64,000 bases of DNA from Actinomycetospora termitidis (GCF_030286555.1 NZ_JASVWF010000003.1:248001-312000); one strand, 5' to 3'; counted from the stretch's first letter, positions 46,218-54,324 are shown. The notes: generated by a model not told the origin, from the letters alone. Numbers and translations are program-made.

Positions 46218-47693
46218 ATGAGTGACCTGCCCTTCGGATTCGGCCCGTCCGACCCCGACGACGAGCGCCGCAAGGGGGCCGGCGAGGGCGGGTCCGGCCA
46301 GGGTGGCCAGGGCTTCGGCTTCGGCCCGGGCGGCAATCCCTTCGGCGCCCTCGGCGGCGGCCCCGGCGGCCCGGGCGGTGCCGGTGGCTTCGACATCGGC
46401 CAGCTCGGCCAGATGCTCAGCCAGCTCGGGCAGATGCTGTCGGCCTCCGGCGGCGCCGGTGGCGGCTCCGGCCCCGTGAACTACAAGCTGGCCGCCCAGA
46501 TGGCGCACCAGCAGATCACGGTGAAGGGCGCGCCCACCGCGGAGCAGAAGAACGCGATCGTCGAGTCGGTGCGGCTCGCCGAGCTGTGGCTCGACGACGC
46601 CACGACGCTGCCCTCGGGCGCCGCGACCGTCACCGCCTGGTCCCCGGACGACTGGGTCGACGCCACGATCCCCACCTGGCAGCGGCTGTGCGACCCGGTG
46701 GCCCAGCGCGTCGCCGGCGCGTGGGTCGAGGGCCTGCCCGCCGAGGCGCGCGAGATGGCCGGGCCGATGCTCGGGATGATCTCGCAGGTCGGCGGGATGG
46801 CGTTCGGGTCGCAGCTGGGCTCGGCGCTCGGCCAGCTCGCGGGCGAGGTGCTGACCTCCTCCGACGTCGGCCTGCCGCTCGGCCCCGAGGGGACGGCGGC
46901 GCTGCTGCCCGACGCCGTCGCGCGCTTCACCGAGGGCCTCGACCGGCCCGCGGGCGAGGTGCTCGTCTTCCTGGCCGCACGCGAGGCCGCCCACCACCGC
47001 CTGTTCGGCCACGTGCCGTGGCTGCGCCAGCGCCTGCTCGCGACCGTCGAGGAGTTCGCGCACGGCATCTCGATCGACACGTCGCGGATCGAGGAGCTCG
47101 CCCGCGACCTCGACCCGTCGAACCCCGCCGCGATCGAGCAGGCCATGTCCTCGGGGCTGTTCGAGCCGCAGACCACCGAGGCCCAGAAGGCCGCGCTGGC
47201 GCGGCTGGAGACCCTGCTCGCGCTGGTCGAGGGCTGGGTGGACCACGTCGTCGCCCAGGCGATCGACGACCGGCTGCCCGGCGCGGGCGCCCTGCGCGAG
47301 AGCATGCGTCGCCGCCGCGCCTCGGGCGGCCCCGCCGAGCAGACCTTCGCCACGCTCGTCGGGCTGGAGCTGCGCCCCCGTCGGCTGCGCGACGCCGCGG
47401 AGCTGTGGCGCCGCCTCGGCGAGGAGCGCGACGTCGCCGGCCGGGACGCCGTCTGGGCCCACCCCGACCTGCTCCCGACTGCGGAGGACCTCGACGACCC
47501 GGCGGCCTTCGTCCGCGGCCGGTCGGAGCTCTCCGGGGACTCCGCCGAGGGCTCCTTCACCGACCTCGACGACCCGATCGCCCGCCTCGAGGCGGAGATG
47601 AAGGCCGAGCAGGAGAAGAAGGACGGTCCCGACGACGGGTCGTCGCCGGGGTCATCGGGGTCATCGGGGTCCTCGGGGTCCTCGGAGGGCTGA
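46218..47693 (+). CDS. Zinc-dependent metalloprotease-like DUF2342 protein (Rv3195-like)
   Basis: 491 residues from ATG 46218. A Gly-rich N-terminus (~15-85) contains 'GFGFGPGGNPFG' and 'GQLGQMLSQLGQML'. The core shows the DUF2342 motif 'AAREAAHHRLFGHVPWLRQRL' and 'EEFAHGISIDTSRIEEL'. The classical HExxH is altered, and the metal site is inferred from the family. The C-terminus is a GSS repeat (about 47638-47690), coded by tandem GGGGTCATC/GGGGTCCTC units. The stop is 1 bp from the convergent YgjP-like gene. Confidence 0.88.
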   Translation: MSDLPFGFGPSDPDDERRKGAGEGGSGQGGQGFGFGPGGNPFGALGGGPGGPGGAGGFDIGQLGQMLSQLGQMLSASGGAGGGSGPVNYKLAAQMAHQQITVKGAPTAEQKNAIVESVRLAELWLDDATTLPSGAATVTAWSPDDWVDATIPTWQRLCDPVAQRVAGAWVEGLPAEAREMAGPMLGMISQVGGMAFGSQLGSALGQLAGEVLTSSDVGLPLGPEGTAALLPDAVARFTEGLDRPAGEVLVFLAAREAAHHRLFGHVPWLRQRLLATVEEFAHGISIDTSRIEELARDLDPSNPAAIEQAMSSGLFEPQTTEAQKAALARLETLLALVEGWVDHVVAQAIDDRLPGAGALRESMRRRRASGGPAEQTFATLVGLELRPRRLRDAAELWRRLGEERDVAGRDAVWAHPDLLPTAEDLDDPAAFVRGRSELSGDSAEGSFTDLDDPIARLEAEMKAEQEKKDGPDDGSSPGSSGSSGSSGSSEG

Positions 47694-47694
47694 C

Positions 47695-48255
47695 TCAGCC
47701 CTCCTCGTCCGGCTCGGGGCCGATCTCCAGGCCCGCGCCGGCCGACAGCCCCTCGAGGTAGCCGATCGCGCGCTCGTGACGCGGGTAGCGCGCCTCGAGG
47801 GCGCGGAACGCGGGGCCGTGGCCGGACTCGCGCAGGTGCGCGAGTTCGTGCACCAGGACGTGGTCGAGGACCCACCCCGGCACCTCGCGGAGCCGTTCGC
47901 TGACCCGGATCGTGCCGTCGCTCGGGGTGCAGGACGCCCATCGGGTGCGCATCGGCGCCACCCAGCGCACCGAGACCGGCCGGGGCCACCGGCCGTCCGG
48001 GCCGACGGCGTCGAGGTGCTCGTGGGCCAGCCGGTCGGCGCGGGCGGCCAGGTCGGCGTCGCCGGCGGTCCGCCCCGGGCGGCGCCGCGCCTCCGACCGC
48101 TCGATCCGCGCGAGCATCTCGCTCACCCAGCGCTCCTCCTGCGCCCGGCTCATGGAAGCCGGGATCGAGACGACGACGGTGTCGCCCTCGCGCCGGGCGT
48201 CCACGGTGCGCTTCCGCCTGGCGCTGCGCTTCACGACGACCCGGGGAGCCTCCAC
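47695..48255 (-). CDS. YgjP-like M48-type metallopeptidase domain protein
   Basis: 186 residues. The zinc motif 'LVHELAHLRESGHGPAFRALEARY' gives HExxH near residue 135 and a third ligand (H/E) downstream. 'WVAPMRTRWASCTPSDGTIRVSERL' is the family's upstream motif (the 'RxRWGSC' box). These short cytoplasmic proteins occur near restriction and repair genes in other bacteria; role unknown. GTG start; 56 bp divergent from the ThiF-like gene. Confidence 0.88.
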   Translation of the reverse strand: MEAPRVVVKRSARRKRTVDARREGDTVVVSIPASMSRAQEERWVSEMLARIERSEARRRPGRTAGDADLAARADRLAHEHLDAVGPDGRWPRPVSVRWVAPMRTRWASCTPSDGTIRVSERLREVPGWVLDHVLVHELAHLRESGHGPAFRALEARYPRHERAIGYLEGLSAGAGLEIGPEPDEEG

Positions 48256-48311
48256 GGCGGTCCACCGTAGGTCAGTGGATCCGGAGGCCGCCGTCGTGCG
48301 TCGGAACGGGT

Positions 48312-49271
48312 GTGACGACCAGCCCTGTCCCGCACCTGACCACCGCTCCGCGGTGGCGCGACGCCACCACCGCCCAGTTCGGCGACCACCTCGACGCGCC
48401 CGTCCTCGAGGGCCTGGACCCGCCGTTGCGCGTCCTGCTGGCTGCTCTGCGGAGCTCGCCCGACGGGGCGGTCGCCACCGCGGTCGCGCGCGGGGCGCGG
48501 CCCGAGGACGTCCGGGAGGTGCTCGCCGAGCTGGGCGCCGCCCGGCTCCTGCGTCCGCCGGGCGAGCGCACGGTCCGGCAGGCCTACGTCCGGGTGCACG
48601 GCGCGGGCCGGACGGGCGTCGCGATCGCCACGGTGCTGGCCGCCTCCGGCGTCGGGCGGGTCGCGGTGCGGGCGTCCGGTCCGGTGGGGCCCGGCGACCC
48701 GGGAACGGGCCTGGACCACGGTGAGGTCGGTCACCCGGCGGTCCTCGCAGCGGCGGCCGCCGTGGCCCGGGCCGCGCCCGGGGTCGCGGTGGCCGAGCCG
48801 ACCCGCCGTCGTCCGGACCTGGTCGTGCTCACCGGGGCGGCCGTCGCCGACCGCGCGGTGACGGCGCCGCTGCAGGCCCGCCACCAGCCCCACCTCGCGG
48901 TGACGGTGCACGACCCGGTGGGCGTGGTGGGGCCGCTCGTCGTGCCAGGACGCACGTCGTGCCTGCGCTGCGCCGACCGCCACCGCGAGGACGCCGACCC
49001 CGCCCGGGGCGACCTCGACGCGCAGCGGGCGGACCTCGCGACGTCGGTCCCGGTGGCCCTGGCGACGGTCGTCGCGGGCCTCGTCGTCGGGCAGGTGCTC
49101 GAGTACCTGGCGGGTCGGCCGGCCCTGCGCGAGGCGGTCGAGGAGGTCGACCCGACCCGCGGCACGTGGGTCCGTCGGGCGTGCCCACCGCATCCCTCGT
49201 GTCCGTGTACCGGCGCACCTCCGCGCGCCCCGGCCGCGCGGGCGGGGGAGAATCGGGGGCGTGTCCGATGA
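48312..49271 (+). CDS. ThiF/E1-like protein with zinc-type Cys motifs (Rv3196-like)
   Basis: 319 residues. The N-terminal ~90 residues form a winged-helix-like region ('PPLRVLLAALRSSPDGAVATAVAR'). A Rossmann start 'RVHGAGRTGVAIATVLAASGVGRVAVR' matches the ThiF/MoeB/E1 nucleotide site. 'VVPGRTSCLRCADRHRED' and a C-terminal 'CPPHPSCPC' give a zinc site. The usual catalytic Cys and the Arg finger/Asp that bind ATP are not obvious, so it may have lost adenylation activity. It overlaps the ABC1 gene by 11 bases. Confidence 0.78.
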   Translation: MTTSPVPHLTTAPRWRDATTAQFGDHLDAPVLEGLDPPLRVLLAALRSSPDGAVATAVARGARPEDVREVLAELGAARLLRPPGERTVRQAYVRVHGAGRTGVAIATVLAASGVGRVAVRASGPVGPGDPGTGLDHGEVGHPAVLAAAAAVARAAPGVAVAEPTRRRPDLVVLTGAAVADRAVTAPLQARHQPHLAVTVHDPVGVVGPLVVPGRTSCLRCADRHREDADPARGDLDAQRADLATSVPVALATVVAGLVVGQVLEYLAGRPALREAVEEVDPTRGTWVRRACPPHPSCPCTGAPPRAPAARAGENRGRVR

Positions 49272-50574
49272 GATCCCGCGCCGCACGGTCCAACGATCCG
49301 CGCGACTGGCCTCCCTGCCGCTGGGGTTCGCCTCGCGCACGGCGGCCGGCTGGGGTCGCCGCCTCGCCGGCGGGGACGCCGGCGAGATCTCCGCCGACGT
49401 GGCCCGCCGCGGCGCCGAGCAGCTGTTCGCGGTGCTCGGGGAGCTCAAGGGCGGCGCGATGAAGTTCGGGCAGGCCCTGTCCGTCTTCGAGGCCGCCGTG
49501 CCCGACGAGCTGGCGGAGCCCTACCGCGAGGCCCTGACCCGGCTGCAGACCGCGGCGCCGCCGATGCCGACCGCCCGGACCCACCGGGTGCTCGCCGAGC
49601 AGTTCGGGCGGGGCTGGCGGGAGCGGTTCCGCGAGTTCGACGACACCCCGGCCGCGTCCGCGAGCATCGGGCAGGTGCACCGCGCGGTGTGGGGCGACGG
49701 ACGCGAGGTCGCCGTCAAGGTCCAGTACCCGGGCGCGGAGGAGGCCGTGATGGCCGACCTGCGCCAGCTGCAGCGCTTCGCGCGCGTCATCCAGCCGATG
49801 GTGCCGGGGATGGAGATCAAGCCCCTGCTCCAGGAACTGCGCGACCGGATGGCCGAGGAGCTCGACTACCGCGACGAGGCCGACGCACAGCGCGCGTTCG
49901 CCGCCGCGTTCGAGGGCGACGAGCACGTGGTGGTGCCCCGCGTGGTCGCGTCGGCGCCGAAGGCGATGGTCTCGGAGTGGATCACGGGCACGCCGCTCTC
50001 GCAGGTCATCCGGGTCGGCGAGCCGGACGAGCGGGACCGGGTCGGCACGCTGCTCTCCACGTTCCACTTCTCGGCGCCCGCCCGGGTCGGGCTCCTGCAC
50101 GCCGACCCGCACCCCGGGAACTTCCAGGTCCTGCCCGACGGCCGGCTCTGCGTGATCGACTTCGGGGCCGTCGCCCGCCTGCCCGACGGGCTGCCCCTCG
50201 AGCTGGGGCAGATGCTCGCCCTCGCCGTCGAGGACCGCTCCGACGAGTTGCTGGACCTGCTGCGCGACCTGAACTTCGTGCTGCCCGACACCGACATGTC
50301 CGCGGAGCGGGCGATGGCCTACCTCGGGCCCCTGGTCGACCCGCTGCGCACCGAGAAGTTCCACTTCACCCGCGAGTGGATCCGCGGGCAGGCCGAGCGG
50401 CTCGGTGACCTGCGGCGCCCCGAGTTCGAGACCGGTCGCGGACTGAACCTGCCGCCGCAGTACCTGTTGATCCACCGGGTGACGCTGGCCTCGGTGGCGG
50501 TGCTGTGTCAGCTGGACGCCGAGATCGGGCTGCGCTCGATCTTCCGGGACTGGCAGCCCGGCTTCGACGTGTAG
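49261..50574 (+). CDS. ABC1/UbiB-family atypical kinase (Rv3197-like)
   Basis: 437 residues. Family signatures: 'GGAMKFGQALSVFEAAVPDELAEPYREALTRLQTAAPP' with the KxGQ motif, 'ASASIGQVHRA' (the Ala-rich loop that replaces the P-loop), 'VAVKVQYPGAEE' (Lys), 'AEELDYRDEADAQRAF', 'LLHADPHPGNFQVL' and 'VIDFGAVARL' (Asp pairs). In mycobacteria the gene sits next to whiB7 and belongs to its drug-resistance regulon. GTG start overlaps the ThiF-like gene. Confidence 0.92.
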   Translation: MSDEIPRRTVQRSARLASLPLGFASRTAAGWGRRLAGGDAGEISADVARRGAEQLFAVLGELKGGAMKFGQALSVFEAAVPDELAEPYREALTRLQTAAPPMPTARTHRVLAEQFGRGWRERFREFDDTPAASASIGQVHRAVWGDGREVAVKVQYPGAEEAVMADLRQLQRFARVIQPMVPGMEIKPLLQELRDRMAEELDYRDEADAQRAFAAAFEGDEHVVVPRVVASAPKAMVSEWITGTPLSQVIRVGEPDERDRVGTLLSTFHFSAPARVGLLHADPHPGNFQVLPDGRLCVIDFGAVARLPDGLPLELGQMLALAVEDRSDELLDLLRDLNFVLPDTDMSAERAMAYLGPLVDPLRTEKFHFTREWIRGQAERLGDLRRPEFETGRGLNLPPQYLLIHRVTLASVAVLCQLDAEIGLRSIFRDWQPGFDV

Positions 50575-50575
50575 G

Positions 50576-50611
50576 GGCGAGGGACCCCCGGGTGGTCGGG
50601 GGTCCCTCGCC
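50576..50611. terminator. Bidirectional terminator between ABC1 and whiB7
   Basis: A 15-bp perfect stem (GGCGAGGGACCCCCG / CGGGGGTCCCTCGCC) with a 6-nt loop GGTGGT. It starts 1 nt after the ABC1 stop and ends 18 nt before the convergent whiB7 stop, so it can serve both genes. Confidence 0.85.
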
Positions 50612-50629
50612 GGGACGGGGCCGGGGGCG

Positions 50630-50947
50630 TCACGCCACGCCGGCCGCCGCCCGGGCAGCCGCGATCTCGGCGTCCCGCGCGAGGTCGGCCTTCGACGGCC
50701 GGCCCCGGGGACGCTTGCGCGCGATCACGGCGCCGCGGTCGAGGATCTCGCCGCCCCACACCCCGGTGAACTCGCGGCGCTCCAGGGCTCCACTGAGGCA
50801 GGCCCGACGGATCGGGCAGGCCGCGCAGAGCACCTTGGCCTGCTCGAGCTCGGCCGGGCTGTCGGAGAACCAGAGGTCGTCGGGCTCCGTGCGGCAGGGC
50901 AGGGAGACCGACCGGGTTATGTCGGGGGCGGTGGGCACGGAGTACAT
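50630..50947 (-). CDS. whiB7: WhiB7-type redox/antibiotic-response transcription factor
   Basis: 105 residues from ATG 50947, with GGAGG 9 bases upstream. Four Fe-S Cys: C18, C41, C44 and C50 ('LCAACPIRRAC'). 'GVWGGE' at ~62-67 is the sigma-A-facing turn, and the WhiB7-specific AT-hook 'KRPRGRP' at ~78-84 binds AT-rich DNA. It activates intrinsic antibiotic resistance genes together with sigma-A. A longer in-frame GTG start (50989) is possible but would exceed the family length. Control is by the leader at 50948-51430. Confidence 0.95.
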   Translation of the reverse strand: MYSVPTAPDITRSVSLPCRTEPDDLWFSDSPAELEQAKVLCAACPIRRACLSGALERREFTGVWGGEILDRGAVIARKRPRGRPSKADLARDAEIAAARAAAGVA

Positions 50948-51027
50948 GAGTCGGACCTCCAACGGCGGGGGTGTTCGTCTGGTGGTCACCCGGACCGCGG
51001 AGCCGACGTCCTGTGGGACGACGACGA

Positions 51028-51057
51028 AGGCCGCGGACCGGAGTGGGTCCGCGGCCT
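51028..51057 (-). terminator. Attenuator hairpin in the whiB7 leader
   Basis: A 12-bp perfect stem (AGGCCGCGGACC / GGTCCGCGGCCT) with a 6-nt loop, followed on the minus strand by TTCGTCGTCGTCC. It lies 80 nt upstream of the whiB7 ATG and 16 nt after the uORF stop codon. A downstream segment at 50992-51000 can pair with one arm with a single mismatch, giving a possible alternative fold. Confidence 0.75.
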
Positions 51058-51073
51058 GGGAGAGCGTTCGGTG

Positions 51074-51343
51074 TCAGCCCTGGGGCTGACAACCGATCAG
51101 GCGCGGACGCTGAGGGTCGAGAACGACGTGACGCTGCGGGGCGGGGGAGCCGGCCGGGCGGGAGCCCGGGAGTCCCGTCGCCGGGGACACCTCTCCCCCT
51201 GTGACCGGACCTGCCGGCACGGCCGCGAACGCGCGGGTGCGGATCAACGCATCGGGCGCGGTGCGGTACCAGCTGCAGACGTCCGCCGTCGCGAAGACGC
51301 TGACGGCGCTGGAGACGGGCATGCCCGTGAACACGTTCTTCAT
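51074..51343 (-). CDS. whiB7 upstream ORF (regulatory leader peptide)
   Basis: 89 codons, ATG to TGA, in the long leader before whiB7. The protein begins 'MKNVFTGMPVSSAVSVFA' and then 'DVCSWYRTAPDALIRTR'; the second half is Pro/Gly/Arg-rich and looks unstructured. It matches no enzyme. The stop codon is inside a small hairpin (GTCAGCCC/GGGCTGAC, 51073-51090), and the attenuator begins 16 nt later. whiB7/wblC genes in mycobacteria and streptomycetes are known to be controlled by translation of a uORF; here it is inferred by position and structure. Confidence 0.65.
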   Translation of the reverse strand: MKNVFTGMPVSSAVSVFATADVCSWYRTAPDALIRTRAFAAVPAGPVTGGEVSPATGLPGSRPAGSPAPQRHVVLDPQRPRLIGCQPQG

Positions 51344-51399
51344 CGGTGGCACACCCCCTCGTCTCGACCCCGGACACGTGCGCGCCGGGAGTGCTGACG

Positions 51400-51429
51400 A
51401 ACCTAGGGGCCTCCGTGTGGAGGCCGCAA
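51400..51429 (-). promoter_or_regulatory. Predicted WhiB7-type autoregulated promoter of whiB7
   Basis: On the minus strand the -35 is TTGCGG (51429-51424) and the -10 TAGGTT (51405-51400), with an 18-bp spacer. Immediately upstream of the -35 is the AT-rich GGTTAATTCC, where WhiB7's AT-hook is known to bind. The spacer holds a perfect inverted repeat, GGCCTCC-GTGT-GGAGGCC (51408-51425). The expected RNA start is near 51393, giving a leader of ~445 nt. Confidence 0.65.
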
Positions 51430-51461
51430 CGGAATTAACCGGAGATTCGCCGAGAAAGTCG

Positions 51462-53600
51462 TCAGCCCGCGTGCTCGCGGACCATGGTGAGGACGTCGTC
51501 GCCGTAACGCTCCAGCTTCGAGGCCCCGATCCCGGGGATCGTGACGAGGCCCTTCGTGTCCTGTGGACGCTGCTCGGCGAGCGCGACCAGCGTGGCGTCG
51601 GTGAACACGACGTAGGCCGGCACCGAGCGCTGCTTGGCCTCGTTCGAGCGCCAGCTGCGCAGGGCGTCGAGCAGCTCGACGTCGACGTCGGAGGGGTGCT
51701 CGGTGCAGCGCCCGATCTTCTGGGCCGCCGCGTCGGCGAGCACCTTGCCGCAGACCCGGCACCCGGCCTTCGCGACCTTCGCCCTCGGGCCGCCGTCGAC
51801 CCCGGACCCCGGCTTGCGGGCGGCCGGGTGGTCCTCGGGCACCAGGCCGTAGAGGAAGCGGCTGCGCCGACGGGAGCGGCGGCCACCGGACTGCCGCGCC
51901 AGCGCCCAGGAGAGCCGGAGGTGCACGCGTGCGCGCGTCACGCCGACGTAGAGCAGGCGGCGCTCCTCCTCCACCGCCTCGTCGTCGCCGTCGGCGTGCT
52001 GGATCGGCAGCGTCCCGTCGACGAGCCCGACCAGGAACACCGCGTCCCACTCCAGGCCCTTCGCCGCGTGCAGCGAGGCCAGCGTGACGCCCTGCACGGT
52101 CGGCGGGTGCTGGGCCTGCATCCGGGTGCCCAGCTCCGCGAGGAACGCGCCGTAGGTCGCCTCGGGGACCGCCTCGACCAGGTCGCTCGCGAGCTCGGCG
52201 AGCGCGCGCAGCGACTCCCAGCGCTGGCGCTGCGCGCCGTCGGCGGCGCTGCCGGCGGGCGGGACGTCGGTGAGTCCCTGCTCGCCCAGCACGGCACGGA
52301 CGGTGGTGACGACGTCGGCACCGGCGACCCCCTCCGGCCCGCCCTCGAGCCGGGTGCCGAGGGTGCGCAGCGTCGCGATCGCGTTCTTGACCTCGGTCCG
52401 CTGGAAGAACCGCTCGCCGCCGCGGACCTGGTAGGGGATCCCGACGTCGGAGAGTGCCTGCTCGTAGACCTCGGACTGGGCGTTGATCCGGAACAGCACC
52501 GCGATCTCGGCAGCGGGCACACCGTCGTCGATCAGCTCCCGGATCTGCTGTGCGGTGGCCGCCGCCTCGGCGGGCTCGTCGTCGTGCTCGGCGAAGTCCG
52601 GCGTCGGCCCGGGCGGGCGCTGGCCCTCGAGGCGCAGCCGGGTCCCGGCCGCGCGACCGCGGGCGGCGCCGATGACGGTGTTCGCGGCCGCGACCACCTG
52701 CGGGGTGGACCGGTAGTCGCGCACCAGCCGGACGATCTCGGCCTCGGGGTGCCGGCGGGGGAAGTCGAGCAGGTAGGACGGGCTCGCGCCGGCGAACGAG
52801 TAGATGGTCTGGTTCGCGTCGCCGACCACGGTCAGGTCGTCCCGCCCGCCGAGCCAGGCGTCGAGCAGCCGGTGCTGCAGGGGCGTGACGTCCTGGAACT
52901 CGTCGACGACGAAGCAGCGGTAGCGCTCCCGGAACTCGTCGGCGACCTCCGCGGTCTCCTCCAGGGCCCCGGCGGTGTGGATCAGCAGGTCCTCGAAGTC
53001 GAGCTGCTCGGCCCGGTTCTTGAGCTCCTCGTAGGTCGCGTAGACCTGCGCGACCTGCTCGACGGGGGCCGGGGAGTCGCGCTGGGCCCTCGCGGCGGCC
53101 TCGGCGTAGCGGTCCGGGGCGATCAGGCACGCCTTGGACCACTCGATCTCGCTCGCGAGGTCCCGCAGCGACTCGCGGTTCGTGGCCGCTCCCGCCCGCT
53201 GCGCGGCCTGCCCCACGAACCGGACCTTGTTCTCGATCAGCGGCCACGCGTCGCCGCCGACCGCCCGGGGCCAGAAGTAGCGCAGCTGGCGCAGCGCCGC
53301 GGCATGGAAGGTGCGGGCCTGCACCCCGCCGACGCCGAGATCGCGCAGCCGGGTGCGCATCTCCCCCGCGGCGCGGGCGGTGAAGGTCACCGCGAGGACC
53401 TGACCGCCACGGACCTGCTCGGTGCGCACCAGGTGCGCGATCCGCCGGGTGATCGTGCGGGTCTTGCCCGTGCCGGCGCCGGCGAGCACGCAGACCGGAC
53501 CGCGCGGGGCGACGACGGCCGCCTTCTGCTCGGGATCCAGTCCGTCGGTCGCACTCCGGTCCGCCGCCACGTCCTCCATCGTCTCAACCGCCCCCGACAT
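51462..53600 (-). CDS. uvrD2: UvrD2-like DNA helicase with Zn-Cys motif and HRDC domain
   Basis: 712 residues, near the mycobacterial UvrD2 (700). SF1A motifs: Walker A 'AGAGTGKT' (~40-47), 'LAVTFTARAAGEMR', 'VVDEFQDVTPLQHRLLD', 'VVGDANQTIYSFAGA', 'TLASLHAAKGLEWDAVFL', 'LLYVGVTRARVHL'. A tetracysteine module ('GCRVCGKVL', 'IGRCTEH') links to a C-terminal HRDC domain (~620-710). It unwinds DNA in repair. The ATG at 53600 lies inside the end of the AraC gene; ATG 53579 is an alternative. Confidence 0.94.
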   Translation of the reverse strand: MSGAVETMEDVAADRSATDGLDPEQKAAVVAPRGPVCVLAGAGTGKTRTITRRIAHLVRTEQVRGGQVLAVTFTARAAGEMRTRLRDLGVGGVQARTFHAAALRQLRYFWPRAVGGDAWPLIENKVRFVGQAAQRAGAATNRESLRDLASEIEWSKACLIAPDRYAEAAARAQRDSPAPVEQVAQVYATYEELKNRAEQLDFEDLLIHTAGALEETAEVADEFRERYRCFVVDEFQDVTPLQHRLLDAWLGGRDDLTVVGDANQTIYSFAGASPSYLLDFPRRHPEAEIVRLVRDYRSTPQVVAAANTVIGAARGRAAGTRLRLEGQRPPGPTPDFAEHDDEPAEAAATAQQIRELIDDGVPAAEIAVLFRINAQSEVYEQALSDVGIPYQVRGGERFFQRTEVKNAIATLRTLGTRLEGGPEGVAGADVVTTVRAVLGEQGLTDVPPAGSAADGAQRQRWESLRALAELASDLVEAVPEATYGAFLAELGTRMQAQHPPTVQGVTLASLHAAKGLEWDAVFLVGLVDGTLPIQHADGDDEAVEEERRLLYVGVTRARVHLRLSWALARQSGGRRSRRRSRFLYGLVPEDHPAARKPGSGVDGGPRAKVAKAGCRVCGKVLADAAAQKIGRCTEHPSDVDVELLDALRSWRSNEAKQRSVPAYVVFTDATLVALAEQRPQDTKGLVTIPGIGASKLERYGDDVLTMVREHAG

Positions 53601-54324
53601 CGTGGGGCCCGACCGGCCGGGCCCGTCGTCGGAACTGGCCCGGGGTCTCGCCCGCGAGCCGGGCGAACTGGCGGGTGAACGCGGGCTGGTCGTAGAACCC
53701 GCAGGCCAGCGCGATCCCGGCCAGCGGGAGGTCGGTGGTGGTGAGCAGGGACCGGGCCCGGTCGATGCGGGCGCGGAGCACGAACTGGGTCGGGGCGAGC
53801 CCGAACACCGCCCGCATCCGACGTTCGAGGGCGGACGTCGACAGGCCGGCGGTGGCCGCCAGCTCCTCCACGCGCGGAGGGTCGTCGAGGCGGCGGGCGA
53901 CGAGGTCGACGACGCGCGACAGCGCGGGCATCCCGGGGTCGGTCTCGTCGGCCGAGCGGAGGTCCTCGGACACGCTGACGACGCCGACCGCGACGCCGTG
54001 GGCCACCACCGGCACCTTCGTCGTCAGGTACCAGCCCGGGACCCCGCCCTCGCGGCGGATCAGTTCGAGCTCGTGGCGCAGGACCCGGCCCTCGGCGAGC
54101 ACCCGCCGGTCCTGCTCCTCGTAGCGCTCGGCCAGCGCGGGCACGAACAGCTCGGGCGCGCGGCGGCCGACGACGCCCGAGCGGTCCCGCCGGTTCGTGC
54201 GCCGGACGAAGGCGTCGTTGACCTCGGTGTAGCGCCCGTCGGCGTCCTTCGCGCAGAACATCACGCCCGTCAGCTCGGCGAACAGCGCGACGAGCGCGTC
54301 GGCGGGCACCTCCACCCGGGGCAT
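53584..54324 (-). CDS. AraC-family transcriptional regulator with N-terminal PAS domain
   Basis: 246 residues from ATG 54324. GAGGAGG directly abuts that ATG, and GTG 54315 nine bases on has ideal spacing, so the real start may be 54315. The PAS domain (~10-125) contains 'GVMFCAKDADGRYTEVNDAFVRRTNR' and 'GWYLTTKVPVV'. The AraC double HTH follows (~140-240; 'PRVEELAATAGLSTSALERRMRAVFG', 'IALACGFYDQPAFTRQFAR'). It is divergent from putA over 85 bp, so it probably controls proline use; the PAS ligand is unknown. Confidence 0.87.
   Translation of the reverse strand: MPRVEVPADALVALFAELTGVMFCAKDADGRYTEVNDAFVRRTNRRDRSGVVGRRAPELFVPALAERYEEQDRRVLAEGRVLRHELELIRREGGVPGWYLTTKVPVVAHGVAVGVVSVSEDLRSADETDPGMPALSRVVDLVARRLDDPPRVEELAATAGLSTSALERRMRAVFGLAPTQFVLRARIDRARSLLTTTDLPLAGIALACGFYDQPAFTRQFARLAGETPGQFRRRARPVGPHDVGGG

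Noticed and set aside
50948-50989. Longer whiB7 N-terminus starting at GTG 50989
   Set aside because: It would add 14 residues not typical of WhiB7, and the GGAGG before ATG 50947 fits the shorter form.
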